From: Apostichopus japonicus
Lineage: Eukaryota > Echinodermata > Holothuroidea > Aspidochirotida > Stichopodidae
Direction: 5' to 3'
Length of the DNA: 64,000 nt
Assembly: GCF_037975245.1 (NCBI RefSeq)
Contig: NC_092583.1
Coordinates: forward strand, 13,015,264 to 13,079,263
The notes below the pieces were generated by a model. It was not told the origin of the DNA and did not search any database. It saw only the letters and a program-made list of their open reading frames with translations. The position numbers and the translations under genes are program-made. How positions within the stretch are numbered: position 1 is the stretch's first letter; each line of letters starts with the position of its first letter. Shown here in pieces: positions 49,335-62,316 of this stretch.

Positions 49335-50021
49335 TGACGTCATGGAGAAGTTAAGATCTCGTGCACGGAGTCGAAAAAAATATTGATCCACTTTTTTCGT
49401 TCTAAATCTATGCAAATTAGATAGTGTGTTGTGTGATGACGTCAGAGGAAGTCCGTAATGCAAGTCCACGCATAAGAAACTTATAAATACATGAATTAGA
49501 ACAACAACTTGTAGCATGTAAAAGAGAAGGATGAAAAACCCATTCATTGTAACGGGTTTGCACAGCGTGCATGAACAGTGTTTGACGTCATGCGAACGCT
49601 CAATCCATTATATTTCATCGATTTTACTACATTAAAGCAGCTTTTTTTCGGTTGATTTTGATAACAATTTTCGATGATATTATATACTAAAGTTTACTAT
49701 ACTAAACAAGATAGGTCATTAACTTGGCTAGACAACTTTTGTTTCTCTTCGCATGGTCGTGGTTTACTTTGTTATGTTAAGTTTGTGGGCGATGGAATAT
49801 TGGGGCATCGAATCGATTTCATAACCAAAAAACCAGTATTCGTTTGGTGGAAAGATCTGAACAAATGCCTTAGTTTGAGAAGGAAATAAAAATGTGGGCC
49901 TATCATTACGCGACGTAAGAAATATATTGTGTGAGGTACAAGATTTTTTTTTTTTTTTTTTAAGAATGGGAAGCGAAAATTCTTTCGTGAGGATATCTAA
50001 TACTGATATGATGTGACGTCA
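49335..50021. promoter_or_regulatory. Cluster of four CRE palindromes
   Basis: TGACGTCA starts at 49335, 49437, 49583 and 50014, four exact copies of an 8-mer within 690 bases. No gene start is apparent nearby. Could be an enhancer or a by-product of the window-wide enrichment of this word. Confidence 0.3.
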
Positions 50022-52566
50022 TAATAACGGTCCCAACGGTAAGGGGGCACATGGTCTGATATTCTACCAGCCTCACAGTGAACCCGTGTCGTTTTCCATG
50101 ACCATGCATGCAGGCTCTATCGTGGATGCCTTATCTTACAAAGGATTGACCTTATATAAACAGTATCACAATAAATGAAATGGTAAGTCACGCTTACATT
50201 CGAATAAATGCATTAAGTATCATTGAGGTTTTGTTATGATTGAGGTTGTGTGTGTGTGGGTATGTCCATCTCTCTGTCGATGTATGATACAAATCATTAT
50301 AAAGGACACAGTTAAATATGTGTTGTGTCTATCAGAATATCCCACTTTATAAAAATGCTAAGTTTCTCCCTTTTTTAATTCTTCCTTTTATATGAAAAAT
50401 TGATCGAATAAAACGACATGCTTTCCTTATAAACTCCTCATCTTTTTCACGGTGCGCATGATCTGAAATATGTGAACATGTGATTGGCATCACACTAAGA
50501 CTTGTCACAAATAAATGTTAAATTAATTCGCACATAATATGGCCACAAAGAAATGACATGAAGGGTGTTAAATACTTGTAAAACGGTAACATATATAATC
50601 CCCACCGTAACGTTGCACGGAAACTCTTCCAAGTCCATTAAGTTTCGCAATCACAGAACTTATTATACGACACACAAGTTTACCCATCAGCCTTTGTGCA
50701 TGTGTGACGGATGATAGCCTCGGCGTTCTATAGCCCATCCATTCATGATTCTCCTTAACCTACTCCGACAGTCAACCGGTCAATGAACCACACACACTGG
50801 ACATAATTAAGCATGACAACGCAGATCAAGCACCAAATTTTCCCAAGAAATAAACCCGAAAGACCGTTTTCGTCTGTGTTTTTTCTTTCTTTTTCTTCTA
50901 AAGAGTAAACTTCGGGTAACGTTGTACTATCGGACATTCGAAAGGGGTATAGGTATATCATGAAATCCAATCGGTGGATATGTACAGGTAATATCAAACT
51001 TGACATTTTAGCGATAAAGCCATGCATACTTAACTTTAGAAAAAAAAAAAGGTGACGCAAGGGGCTAATATATAGTGCTAGCCCGCGAGCCCCGAAACAT
51101 GAAAATTCAAGAACATTCGAGAGGAAATTGATAATGAAATCACTATTATTGCACGTTACTATCTATCTGTGGACTAACCTTTAAGAGACGTATCGTAAAG
51201 TAAAGAAGACAGACAGATTGGAAGACATATATATAATAAATGTACTTTTCCCGCTTAATAGAAATAACGGCGGGAAAATACTTCCGTCAGAAATTATAAA
51301 GAAAAAGAAAATCCTCAAGATTTGATGCTTCCGAGTGGAAGGTTCGTCAAAAGTTATAGGTTCGCATGAACTATTGATGATAGAAAAGTAGGGGTGGCAA
51401 ACTTTCTGTAAACAAAAAGTGTGGGGGGGGGGGACAACGAAATTACCGAGACTTTTCTTGCATATGGCGCCTGCATTTATTACGATGATCGACGGTGGCG
51501 TACCGAACTGGCAGGAGAAAGGGGTTATTTATTTTATTTTTTTAAATCAGCTTTTTCGGGGCGCAACCTGACGTCATAAATCAGTTCGAAATAAAGAGAT
51601 GGAAAAACGACTTGTAATGACCTGTTGCTAAGGGAGTGTCGTCTGCACTTTTACGCATTGATCTACTTTCAAAAGTGCGATTTTCCCGCCCCTTGCCGTG
51701 TCTATAATCCCCATGTATATCGTTGTTAGCAATGTGTTTGTTCCGAGGGTTTATACAAGTTCACTGTTTACGTTGATTGAATTTATCACAATGACCTACG
51801 TTAACTATGCATTTATCCATACAGCCTATATACATGTTAGTGTGTGTCTATAGACTTATCGCCTGCTCAACAAACTGCCCTACATCAATGCAGTCACTCA
51901 CTGGTTATATAATTTAATAAAATCTCATTTCCAAGTCAATCCAAGCTGGAAAGTGTTTGGCGCAGGGGAGGGGTATGTTAGATGTGACCCATCGAAAGAC
52001 CCTTATATCTTCCCGTACTTTATAAACTTTTGTTACATTTGATAAATTATTCCGGCCATTTCAACTGCATTTATTAAGGTATTAAACGCAAGCCCCTTGG
52101 GACATTTTTTCCATATGGTAAAGCCTGCTAACACTTTATACTATCCTCCCATATTATGCTTAAAAACACTCATATAGATAGTACGAACAGCTCCTAACCT
52201 CTCTGTGATAGAAATATGATATTCATAATTAAATAAAAAATTAAATAAAAGTACAGTGTAGAACGGGGGGGGGGGTGCCCTTACCCTTACTGGTTGTTAA
52301 ACAAATCCGTGCGTTTCTAAAGGGAACGTAACTCCCTTCTAGTTAAAAAGGGTTTAAGCATCGCGTGCAGGGATCGAAACACCTTACCAATATTAACTGC
52401 AAAAACGTTACCTTTTCACCATAGTAACGAACTTGCTTGGTTTTTCACTGGGGTGCGGTCTTGGCTAGTTAACTTAGGTGTAGCCTCTGCCTTTTATTTC
52501 TTTCTTTTTGTCCCAAAGAAACATAACATACATAAACTTTAGCAGATAGTGTTAATTAAGCCGACC

Positions 52567-52580
52567 GTGACGTCACGTGT
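52567..52580. promoter_or_regulatory. CRE palindrome overlapping an E-box
   Basis: The 12-bp CGTGACGTCACG is followed directly by TG, so a CACGTG E-box overlaps its right end. The same 12-bp palindrome lies upstream of the signal-peptide exon at 22276. No open frame follows within a few hundred bases on either strand. Confidence 0.3.
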
Positions 52581-53471
52581 TGACGTTTTGTGGGAACGGT
52601 GTAACAGACGTGAATAACAAGCGCCACGCGACTGACAAAAGGCGCAAAAATACTTCAGCAAGACGTCGCCAAGGAGACACTAATAGGAACAAGAGGTGAT
52701 AAGTTCACACCAGTATCAAACATGTGACAGAAAAAGACCTTCACATATTTTTGAAAGATTAAAAGAAAATGAAATAAAGTCAAAGGTATCCCTCCCTATA
52801 TAATGAGCGGAGCTAAAGGTTCTTTTCAATAGGATGTTGTTTAACACCCTTTTTTTTTTTGCTTTGCTTCTAAAAATTTATCTTTAATTTTGTATCTTTA
52901 ATTATTGTTTGCTTAATCAAAGGTTAAACTTCGGTCGGATTTTAATTAGAAGTTGAAGTTCAACAGCATTTCCTTCAAACTATATAGCGTGTTTTTAAAA
53001 TTGCCCAAGACCGTCCTCAATAAACCCTTTCTAGGTGTTGTGAACATTCGTTATGTACGCCCTATTTGAACTATTCAGAGATATTATTGGGGAAGTTGTA
53101 TTTGAGTTCAATAATGTTCAAATGGTTTTCGATACAGCTCAAGCATACTGTATCCCCCCTCCCCTCCCCACCCCACACCACCACCAACACCACCACCACC
53201 TTTTCCGATGATTTTAATATCAGGCCAAAAGAAAGAAAACAGACTGAGGACACTTGTTACCAAATGGGTTACAACTGCATCTTCAAAACAAACATTGGGA
53301 AATTCCCAACCCAATATATTCCGTTTAAAAAATAATTTACCAAAAACCAATCAACAAAATCAATAGATTGCCGCGTTTGAAGTGCTCACGGTCTTTAATC
53401 AATGGAAGAATCGACGCTTTGTGTTAGTAACAACAACCATTTAAACTCTTTTCTATTCTGTTTTTCCCCCT

Positions 53472-53496
53472 CCGCGCGCGGGGCGACGGCGGGGCG
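53472..53496. other. Very short CpG-dense island
   Basis: 24 of 25 bases are G or C, with eight CpG dinucleotides, followed by a donor-like GTAAGA. It contrasts sharply with the AT-rich DNA around it. It could be a fragment of a non-coding first exon or a simple-sequence oddity. Confidence 0.3.
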
Positions 53497-54640
53497 TAAG
53501 ATAATATTAAAGAACGTTAACGCTTTATGATTAACACGCTAAGAGTAACATGCATTGATTTCCCACTTCGTGGATTCGAACGGACAGGTTAAAAAGCTAC
53601 CACCCCCTCTCATGGGACGCCATCAGGTCATATTTTGCAGTTCTTGTTTTTGAATAAAACAATGAACTCTAATTCCATCGCAGGTAAATTTATCAATAAA
53701 CGAGGTATTTGATTCTACCTGGAGTTTCAGTGCCATCTACAAAGGTCACGGATAACAGACAAACAAGAAATGTTTTTTTTTTATTTTTTGGTGTGTGAGT
53801 GCTGGAATTATGGTTTGAGTTGAAGATTGATGGCCACGGAATATATTTAGCACATGCAGCTATATAGTAATACAGAATCACGTTACCATGTATACCAAGT
53901 ACATAGGTTCCTAGATATGTAACCTACATTTACACTGTATCTCGACAAAAGCTAACGTTACCAATACAATGATGCGGGGGGTCAGGATGCGGAGGAGGGG
54001 TGCGGGTGGGAGGGGAAGGGGAAGGGGAGGTGCTGGGTAAATTCCTTTGATAATTGTCAATTTATTTTTTTAAACTCGTCTGAAAGGTATCTCTTAAATC
54101 ATCTCGATGGAAAGTTGAGTGGAGGGGGGGGGGGGGAGGTGAAGAGGGAGAGCTACTCGTATATGCACCTTAACTTCTTTTGCCTATAAGTGGTGTACAG
54201 AAATATTATCAAAACGAATCACCAATATTTCTAATTTCAAAGATAGGGCCGCATGATGCGCAGTAGACCTACGATAACAGATCTATGAGATACAGAAATA
54301 TATATTCAACCATTATCTTATTTTATTCGATACGGTTTTTCTCTTTAGCTTGAAAGTTTTCGAATTTCCGATATATATTTCCGGTCGCCTTTGAGAAACC
54401 AAATTGCTCCGACACGTCAAAAGCGTAAGTGGTTTAAATTCATACAGACAAAAAAAAAAGAAGGTAAAACAAGTCTTGTTTTGTACTGAAAAAAAAGAAA
54501 AATTAACGTGAATATCTACCTTGAGGAAGCAACAGCTGTACGTCCATTCTTAAAGTTCCCCATTTTACGTCTGTCCATTATATACAAAGACTGCGTGTGT
54601 AAGAATTACTGACCGTTTTTTTTTTTGCCATTCACTTAAA
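53497..54640. other. AT-rich DNA without a recognised gene
   Basis: Quadruplex-capable G-rich tract at about 53994-54032 and a 13-base G run at 54124-54136. A GTTCGAATCC B-box-like word (minus strand, about 53570) does not fold into a tRNA. Confidence 0.55.
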
Positions 54641-54651
54641 TATAAAAGGGG
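54641..54651 (+). promoter_or_regulatory. Possible TATA box TATAAAAGGGG
   Basis: A textbook-quality TATA match, but 80 bases downstream begins a long (AT)n array and no gene follows. Confidence 0.15.
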
Positions 54652-54728
54652 TTACCCCAAATCGTCGCTAACAATGTTTCAGCCTTGAACAATAAATAGT
54701 AACATGTAATCAAATTTTGCATATAATT

Positions 54729-54741
54729 CTTTATCTATATC

Positions 54742-54828
<87 letters not shown>

Positions 54829-54839
54829 ATATATATATA

Positions 54840-54926
<87 letters not shown>
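54729..54926. repeat. (TATATG)n and (AT)n compound microsatellite
   Basis: Several TATATG hexamers followed by about 150 bases of AT dinucleotide with occasional CT or TT steps. Long YIYIYI frames on this array are artefacts. Confidence 0.97.
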
Positions 54927-54928
<2 letters not shown>

Positions 54929-57259
54929 TTTATTTAGCAATAACTAGCATACAGAAGGTTGTATTAACAAACTGACCCTTGCCTCAGCCCTCAATCTCAT
55001 AATGGTCACACACACAAGACCCAAAAATGCTTGCTTGGCGGTGCTTGTGACGTTGGGAGGGAAAATTGGATAATAGGGATAGCGGTTAAAAACATCAAAG
55101 ACTTTTTAAAGAACAATACGGACTTGGGAGGTACAAATTTACAACAAAATACATCCCAATTGCCTATTTTGAGAATATAATGGCGGTGACCTACTTATCG
55201 GAGAGCCTTAGTATAAGGTTAATCGTTTGACCTGCTAAGGTCAATTGTTCGCGGAAGCTTTTTTTTTCCATCCCAAAAATACTGACCTTTGACCTTGTGG
55301 CATTTTCTTAAAATCAACCCCGCGCATCTTTCTTTTCTGTGATTTCCTTTCTAAATCGCGTCGCCTTAGGTTAAAACTTTAATAGGTAAAAGTGAGAATA
55401 AAAAAAAAAGGTCCTGATTCGGCTATGTGAGGTAAAAGTATGAATTAACCTCTATCAGAGTGGAATGTGGACCAAAGTTAATGTTAAAGATTCTCTTTCA
55501 TGATAGTGTAGGGTTTAAAGAGGTACTATACCGGTAAGAGGCAGCTATATCCAAATATAGTGATGGGTATTTATATAGTACATATAGTTATATAGTATTT
55601 TATATAGGACTATACTTAATAAATTCACTTACCCAAGCTTCTCTAGAAGATATTTAGTACAAGAAACAAATATTTAAAAAGAAAATGGATGAAGTTTTCT
55701 ACTTTAGAAGTGGATGCATCAGCATGTGAATAATTATAACAATTTTCATGTGTTTTTGTATGTTTCACAACCTCCATTGATGCATTACATTAAATTCCTC
55801 TTTTTACAGGTCAACAATAGTGGCAGCCAAACGGAAATCCGAGAATGAATGAAACGGTTTAACTCAATTTGTCACACGGCTCGACCGTGGTAATCGGCTT
55901 ATGGAACATGCTTGCATATAAACGCATGTAGGAATTTTGTAACGTTTCTTTTGTAAACTGAGGGCAGCAAGTAACATTGCAAAGACTAACAAACGAAAAA
56001 TTAGCTCAAATTTTAATACCATTAATGTAGGATATTTTTTAATATTTGTGACGAAATATGCGGCCCTTTTTGTTTTTCTTCTGATAGAAGGGAAGTAGGA
56101 TAAAATAAAATACCGTGTGTCACGGACGATTTCCAGTCAAGATTAGTTTACCCATTGTACGCAAGACACAACATGACATTGAAGAAAGATACCTGTTGCC
56201 ACTATAGTGTAGGCCCTTTCTAATGAGACATTGGGACGCCGAGGTTGATAGGGTCCAACCGAATGACATACGGCCCTAGACCGTAAATATAACATGACGA
56301 ATCCCTATCCGCTCCTACCACCCCCCCCCCCCCCACCTCCAAGTAATTTACTCCCGGTAACAGACAGGGTTACGGCATTTGAGAGGCGCCAGCGATGTTG
56401 CGTTTGTAACCCTATTGCTAATTCTGTATCACGCTACGTTTCTGACAATATGCTACGTTCATTTTCCCCATTACGCATACGTACAGCCTTTCCTATAATC
56501 TCATCAATGGTGGGTTAACGAGTGAATTCTGTGTTAGGCTTAGGAGGCCTACATGGTAGGTAAATGTGTGACCTCAAATCCCGGGGTAAAAACTGTTGGA
56601 CCTATATACTTTGAAATTAAATATAAAATTGTTATAGCATTGCAGGCCTATTTTCAACGCAGAAGTACTCCTATATTTATCATGCCTACGCATGATTCGT
56701 CATTGCAGTTTAAAATGTCGAAGTATATCGACCGTGTGAACGAACACGTTAATAAATTCTCTTTTGGAAACTGAGCAACTTACCTTCTGTAATCAGTTCC
56801 GAGAAAGTTGACTGCGTTCCAAAATGTTATATTGCAAAAATCAATTCAATCCAAAGATTAGATCGCTACAGGACTCGAGTAACACACACATCATTGTCAT
56901 GTCACAATATTGTGTGTAATCGGCGCGACATGCATGAAAACAATCGCATAATTTGATGTGATTTACGGCTTCATCCACGAACGGTGTAAAATGAATAAGT
57001 TAATTCTTTGAAATTACCGGTAACAGAATGGAGGGCAAAAAAGGAGAGACCAAAAAAAAAGAAGGCAAGTTTGAACGGAAGCTGTTGTAAATTACTAAGT
57101 AAATCCCGTGTAGCCTACTAAGTGGATGTCAAATCACTAAAATGAATCATTGAGTTACAAATAAATGTGAGTAGTCTCGATTCAAGGCTTTCCTCTTGCT
57201 TTTCAGAAAGACGATAACCGCAAAACTTATCCCTTTAAGTGTAATCCACTTCGCGTTCT
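54927..57259. other. AT-rich DNA; AGGTCA-family fragment
   Basis: GACCTGCTAAGGTCA near 55228 and CTGACCTTTGACCTT near 55282 look like a remnant of the AGGTCA repeat family. A 14-base C run lies at 56321-56334. A minus-strand stretch before the AAG|GTAAGT donor near 56780 reads FWNAVNFLGTDYR but is too short to judge. Confidence 0.5.
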
Positions 57260-60200
57260 TCAAAAACCTGCTGCGGTATAGTTTGGTTTATCAATGCTCG
57301 TTGGAGTGCTTTTAGTCAAATCTGTCTTTAAATACGGTCCTTTTGTGACGTCATAATGAGGTGCTTTCACACAGGCGTAAAAGGACCACAGTCGCCATGT
57401 ACACACAATCCAATTACGAGTAGGATGATCCACAATTTTCGCCGATGCGGATGGTGTTGCCCACTGGCAGGCCGCAGGTATAGGAATCGTATAGTATGAT
57501 ATCCGCGGGCCGTGGAGGAATAATAACGTCCTAGTCTCCTCCCCCGTAACACCAGCTGTTGTACAAACAAAGCAAAAATGTGTTAATACATTCACATAAT
57601 TGGAACAAGACGGAATGGATCTGGGAGCATTAAGGTAGTGCGAGGGAGTAAAAGAAAACACACGGATCGACACATTGAGTAGATTTCTGGGTAGCCTAAC
57701 TATAGGCTCACTGCAGGAATGCCAATCATATAGGTCTGTCGTTGTCCATCGATAACTAGGCCTATGTTATGAGGGTTATAATAGCCTATCAGCTTAGCAC
57801 TCGAATGACATAACGGTTGGTTACGCTACATGCATAGTATCAAGTATATTATACCGTAATCTGGGATGAGTTTATCCTGAGGTAGCCCCAACCCCCATAT
57901 CCGGCCCTCGCTGTCTACATCCCTTGACTCTTGGCCCTTTTTCAATATCATTCTATATTAATATGTATAAATACATAAAGAAAGAAAGAAACCATGTCTG
58001 TCTGCTTATCTTTACAACACTATTCAAACGATATAAGACATTATATGCCTATAACTTATTCTCATTTTCACAACCTGTTGCCCGTGTTCCTATCGCGCGG
58101 TTATCTTATTTGCTCAAGCGCAGAGTTTACAAAGCCACATGCATGCACCTTTCTATGAATGCCATGTGTAATTACAGAATCGAGAAATATACGTGTACTT
58201 ATAAACATTCACTTCTATAAAAAAAAAAGTGTTCTCTCCAATGAAGATATAATACCCCCTGGTCTTTCCCTCACAGGTCCCGGATGAAAATAGTCCCTTA
58301 GACCCCTACTCGGCATATGGTGGTAACGTGCCAGCCACAATAGCTTCACTAACCTGTACAAACATCGGTTTATATATGTGATTGTCTTCCGTTTTCACTG
58401 CATACAAAACATTGACAATTTACTGTTATCGCGTCTGGACGATCAGCTCTTCACATGTATACCGTACAGCCTCCAATATACACACACAGTAATGTGTGTT
58501 GCCCTATTCAGACTATACTACAGCTATCTACAACATATATGTATGTATTGTTGGTGTATAACCATATCATTGTCATGTTAATTGACTTAACAGATGTTCA
58601 ATTGTATAAGAAAGAATACACATTATGACCACGCGTTGAGATTCAAGGCATGGTAACGTATGTCTTAACATTTTGATATTTTTTTTTATCTTTCTTTCTT
58701 TCTTTAAATTAAAGCAACAATTGTTATCACAGTGAGTGAAGTTATAGTGTACGTCTAACCAAAGAAAAATCCACAGTTTTATTTTATTTTCTCCATCGGC
58801 TGGGCTATCTCATTATGGGCCGCTTTGATATCATATGCTATATGGCGGCGTATATATGGATGTCACAGGTTTTCGAATCAACGTCAAACTCCAGAAAATT
58901 ATCAACACAATGTGGTCCGGCAGTTAATACCAAAGTATCCTATAATGGGATATCATCATTAAAGGTAAAGACATTGATTTTAAGGATTGCCAACACCACC
59001 CTACCCCCTCTTTGCCACACATGCACCCGTACACACACACACATCGACAGTGACAAATAGCCTATCGTGTTTTGAAAGTTTGGCAGTGGCTATATGAAAT
59101 GTATCTTGTAAAGAAAGGGGAGCATTTGTTACTATTTTTTTTACTTTCTAGCATGTTTGGAAGCAATAATATTTAAATGAATAAATGCTCAAACCATGGA
59201 AGTAAATAAAAAAGGGGATGAACGTCTATATGACATTCTGTTTGTCTCTCGTGAGAGGGGTGGGAGTGGAGGGTTGAGCAATACTAATTGACTTTAAATA
59301 AATAAATTTCCAACAGAATACTATAACAAAAAACCTGAACTAATTGCTAAGCAAATTCTTCGTGAATGAAGGGTCCGAGCTATCGCACCGCGTTTCCACA
59401 ATTGTGTGCCTGGCAGATATCAAGTAATTTGACAGAACAGAATAATAGAAGACAGAACGCCAAAATAAGAAAACCAACAAAAAAAAACAACGACGAATTT
59501 AAAATCCCTGATAATATAATGACTGTATCAGGATTTCCAATCTTTTCAGATTTCCCAAATCTGATGTTTTAAGGACGAACGACTAAAAAAAAAAAAAAAA
59601 CAACTTCGAAGGTGGCCTGGCTTTTTCTGCCACTTAAAATGTTTGTATAGCCACAAAAAAGGATCGGGAAGAATATAAAGAAAGAAGGGGGGGGGGGGGT
59701 CGTATATACACGTTCGTCAGTGCCTCAGAGTAGAGAATACTAGTATGAAGAATGATGACTGTTCACTTTGCTATTTTTTTTTGTCCAGTCGAAGTTTTGA
59801 TCCTGTAATCTTCGTCTTTAAAAAGCCAAACACTCAATTATAGTAATCGGGGAAAAGACATCGTTAAGAGGACAGACTGACAAAAAAGTGCTTTCTATTG
59901 AAAACCTGGATTGGCGTCACATTACGAAAGGGTAGCTATCATTTCCAACCTATTATGAAAAGCGGCTGATTCTTCCCTATTGTTCTCAATAGGGGCTACA
60001 CGTCCAAGAGAATGAATGAAGGACAACAAGGGCTTTATATCTTGAACACACAAGAGGTTACTTCTTATTCTATATAGATATAGGGCCACATAGGAGGTGT
60101 ACATTATATGGATGATAAGAAGGGGTAAAGGAGCGCAGTGTTAGGTACGAATTTTCAGTTTACCAAACCCGGGAAAGTTTGTTTTCTTTCACGAAATCAT

Positions 60201-60984
60201 CACTTTCTCAGTCGCATAGATAGGAATTACAAAATCCGACTTTGCGTATTAAATATTGGGGATTGTACACATGTCTTTAATTAATGGTTACCAATTATTA
60301 TGTGTTAGGCCACATATCACAAACTATGGACCTATGCTCATACGGTGAGTCGTGAGTCGAGTAGAACTACACCCCCACCCCCCCCCCCCCTCTTCCAGAA
60401 GGAAGGATAATGAAAGTGATGTTCTATGCTGATATTTCTTATTATCTTCTGTGTGCAATAAATTGCAGTGAAATCGTGTGTTTATGTACATGTGTTGAGT
60501 TACGTCACCATAAAACCGTGTTTACTTTTTCAAGTCTGTATGGGCCACGTAAAGCACCTTTCAACTTGATATCTTTTCAGTTTAATCTGCCCGTCCAAGC
60601 AGGTCATCTTTAGTGTACAAACAACGCCATCTTGAAAATTAGCAATCTTAAAGTAAAGTTGAACGTGAGCTTAAAGCTTCTTCTGTTAATATCGATTGAG
60701 AAATCAACGCTATGAAAGAATGAAGAAAAACCTTTTCCCTTCTTCTTTTCTTCTTTAATCTTCCTTTGGCTTTCTCCGAGTGATTAGAGGTTTATTAAAG
60801 TTAATCCGTTTAACACGATACAATACATCACCATAAATAGAATTTAGGTGTTGATGCATCACAACTGTTTGTATAACATACTAATACAAACCACATCAAC
60901 AACAACGAAAAATAAGCGAATCCTCCCGATGGGCCACTCGGAATTTAATGGGGGTGGGTGCATATACTAAGAGGACTACGTAGC
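57260..60984. other. DNA without a recognised gene
   Basis: A locally GC-richer minus-strand region (57260-57673) is open in two frames (137 and 67 codons), with a good pyrimidine-tract acceptor near 57560 and a CRE at 57346-57353. One frame carries the hydrophobic stretch LWIILLVIGLCVHG. The other reads NWIVCTWRLWSFYACVK. Neither is a family I recognise. Elsewhere: TAGGCCTA at 57757, (GAAA)n near 57979 and (TTTC)n near 58690. A 50-codon plus frame from 58815 ends at an AAG|GTAAAG donor. G/C runs lie at 59687 and 60378, and GCCATCTTG (YY1-like) at about 60626. Confidence 0.45.
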
Positions 60985-61369
60985 CAGATTAGCAGGAGAG
61001 ATTTGGCGCTACCGGCGTATCGATTAAGAACCGGTGCGGCGCCGCTGAGTTCGAGGCCCCGAATTAAGGCACTACCGGACTGAGATGTCGAAGGCACCGA
61101 TTTCCTGTTCGTTGCGGAAAAGGTACTAGTTACGTCATAGGCCCCAAATGCGCACCTTGTTTCGAGGCCCAAGCGCGTTCCTTTGGATCTCTCAGCCGGT
61201 TGATCACATAATGCGCCATTCCGCCCCGCTAGAAGAAACTGGTGCGAGTAGGGTGGACCAAACAAAACGAGGACTCCTATCATTGCATGTGTGGTTTAGG
61301 TTAACTGAAGTCTGTCAGAGTTAGTCATAAGTTTTCCGGGGCCAGTACGGACATTCGGTCTTTAAAGAA

Positions 61370-61372
<3 letters not shown>
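60985..61372 (+). mobile_element. Possible tRNA-derived SINE
   Basis: An A-box-like TGGCGCTACCGG at 61004-61015 is followed 44 bases later (start to start) by AGTTCGAGGCC at 61048-61058. That is one mismatch from the B-box consensus GGTTCGANNCC and the spacing found in tRNAs. The segment is distinctly GC-richer than its surroundings and is followed by an (AT)n run, as a SINE tail might be. The T-stem does not pair well, so it is a relic rather than a functional tRNA. The 112-codon minus-strand frame covering it is best explained as translation of the repeat. Borders are approximate. Confidence 0.35.

Positions 61373-61443
<71 letters not shown>
61373..61443. repeat. (AT)n microsatellite
   Basis: About 70 bases of uninterrupted AT dinucleotide. 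Confidence 0.98.
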
Positions 61444-61447
<4 letters not shown>

Positions 61448-61562
61448 CATTTGCAAGATCACTTGCGAGTTCAGATTGGATGGGATCACTCACTGGTTGC
61501 GCAAGATAGGGTGTTCTTGAAGTGGCGGGAAGCATAAATGTAGAGAGTTGTTGAAGGGCTGG

Positions 61563-62033
61563 CTAGACAAGAGGTGTATTTTCAGATCCCCACAACAAAA
61601 GCATACTATAGTCCACGAGCAATATATATAGAAACATTGTGAAAACAAAAAAATAACTACTCTCCCGGCAACGGTGAAAAAATACATTGACACCAAAAAT
61701 GAAATAAAAAGACACATATTTTACTGTTCTCTCGTTTTCATTTTCTTCTTGTATATATATAACAACAACCCAAAAAGCTTTCACCATCTTAAAAGTCATC
61801 CCTATCATTTTTACCAAGTAACAACACATAATACAACCTGTAGAGTACGTAATAAAGGTATCACGAGATAACCGTGGATTTAAACACAATGTACATAATT
61901 TGGGCGGTATACGAGAAAGAGCACTTTGTATATCAGGACAGATAAAAAACTTTCCTGTATAGGAAAATGTGATTCCATTCCTAATTACGTGAAAATGAAT
62001 AAAGTTATGACATTTTGAGTTAAATTGGAGCAA
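61563..62033 (-). CDS. Longest open frame in the window (156 codons), hypothetical
   Basis: An ATG-initiated minus-strand frame with Cys-, Phe- and Tyr-rich hydrophobic patches (for example VKAFWVVVIYIQEEN and FTMFLYILLVDYSMLLL). Its length is modestly above what I would expect by chance in DNA of this composition. Residue use is what AT-rich non-coding DNA would give. No domain, signal peptide or conserved motif is recognised, and splice signals do not frame it. Probably not a gene. Confidence 0.1.
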   Translation of the reverse strand: MLQFNSKCHNFIHFHVIRNGITFSYTGKFFICPDIQSALSRIPPKLCTLCLNPRLSRDTFITYSTGCIMCCYLVKMIGMTFKMVKAFWVVVIYIQEENENERTVKYVSFYFIFGVNVFFHRCRESSYFFVFTMFLYILLVDYSMLLLWGSENTPLV

Positions 62034-62200
62034 ATATTTATGGGAAAACGTTCGATAAATATTTGGTAATGTTGGATCATAGAAGGTGGGCTGGATAAAT
62101 GGGAAGACGAGATAGTGTGTATATGTCAGGGGTGGGGTGGGGTAGGAATGGGGTAGTTATTGCGTAATTATAATATGCACCTTTGCCAACATCTGATTGA

Positions 62201-62316
62201 AATAGCATGGTGGCATCTATAAGTGTTCCATAATGGCATATAGAAGTGCCGCATGGTGGCATCTAGATGGGTTCCATGATGGCATATAGAAGTGCCGCAT
62301 GGTGGCATCTTGAAGT
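62201..62316. repeat. 46-bp minisatellite with 23-bp internal half-units
   Basis: GCATGGTGGCATCT starts at 62205, 62251 and 62297, exactly 46 bases apart. Within a unit the halves (ATGGTGGCATCTATAAGTG and ATAATGGCATATAGAAGTG) are related at 23-base spacing, so the 46-mer arose from a 23-mer dimer. Confidence 0.95.

Larger units (their letters stand above)
48621..53471. other. AT-rich DNA without a recognised gene
   Basis: Six full CREs fall here (49335, 49437, 49583, 50014, 51569, 52568). G runs at 51423-51433 and 52265-52275. A CACCACCACCAAC tract lies at about 53170-53200. No exon or transposon recognised. Confidence 0.5.

Noticed and set aside
53560-53620. tRNA gene suggested by GTTCGAATCC on the minus strand
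   Set aside because: The T-stem does not pair and no A box or acceptor stem is found at the right distance.
58815-58964. 50-codon plus-strand ATG frame ending at AAG|GTAAAG
   Set aside because: Chance-length frame, no signal peptide and no recognised motif; kept only as a note in the regional entry.
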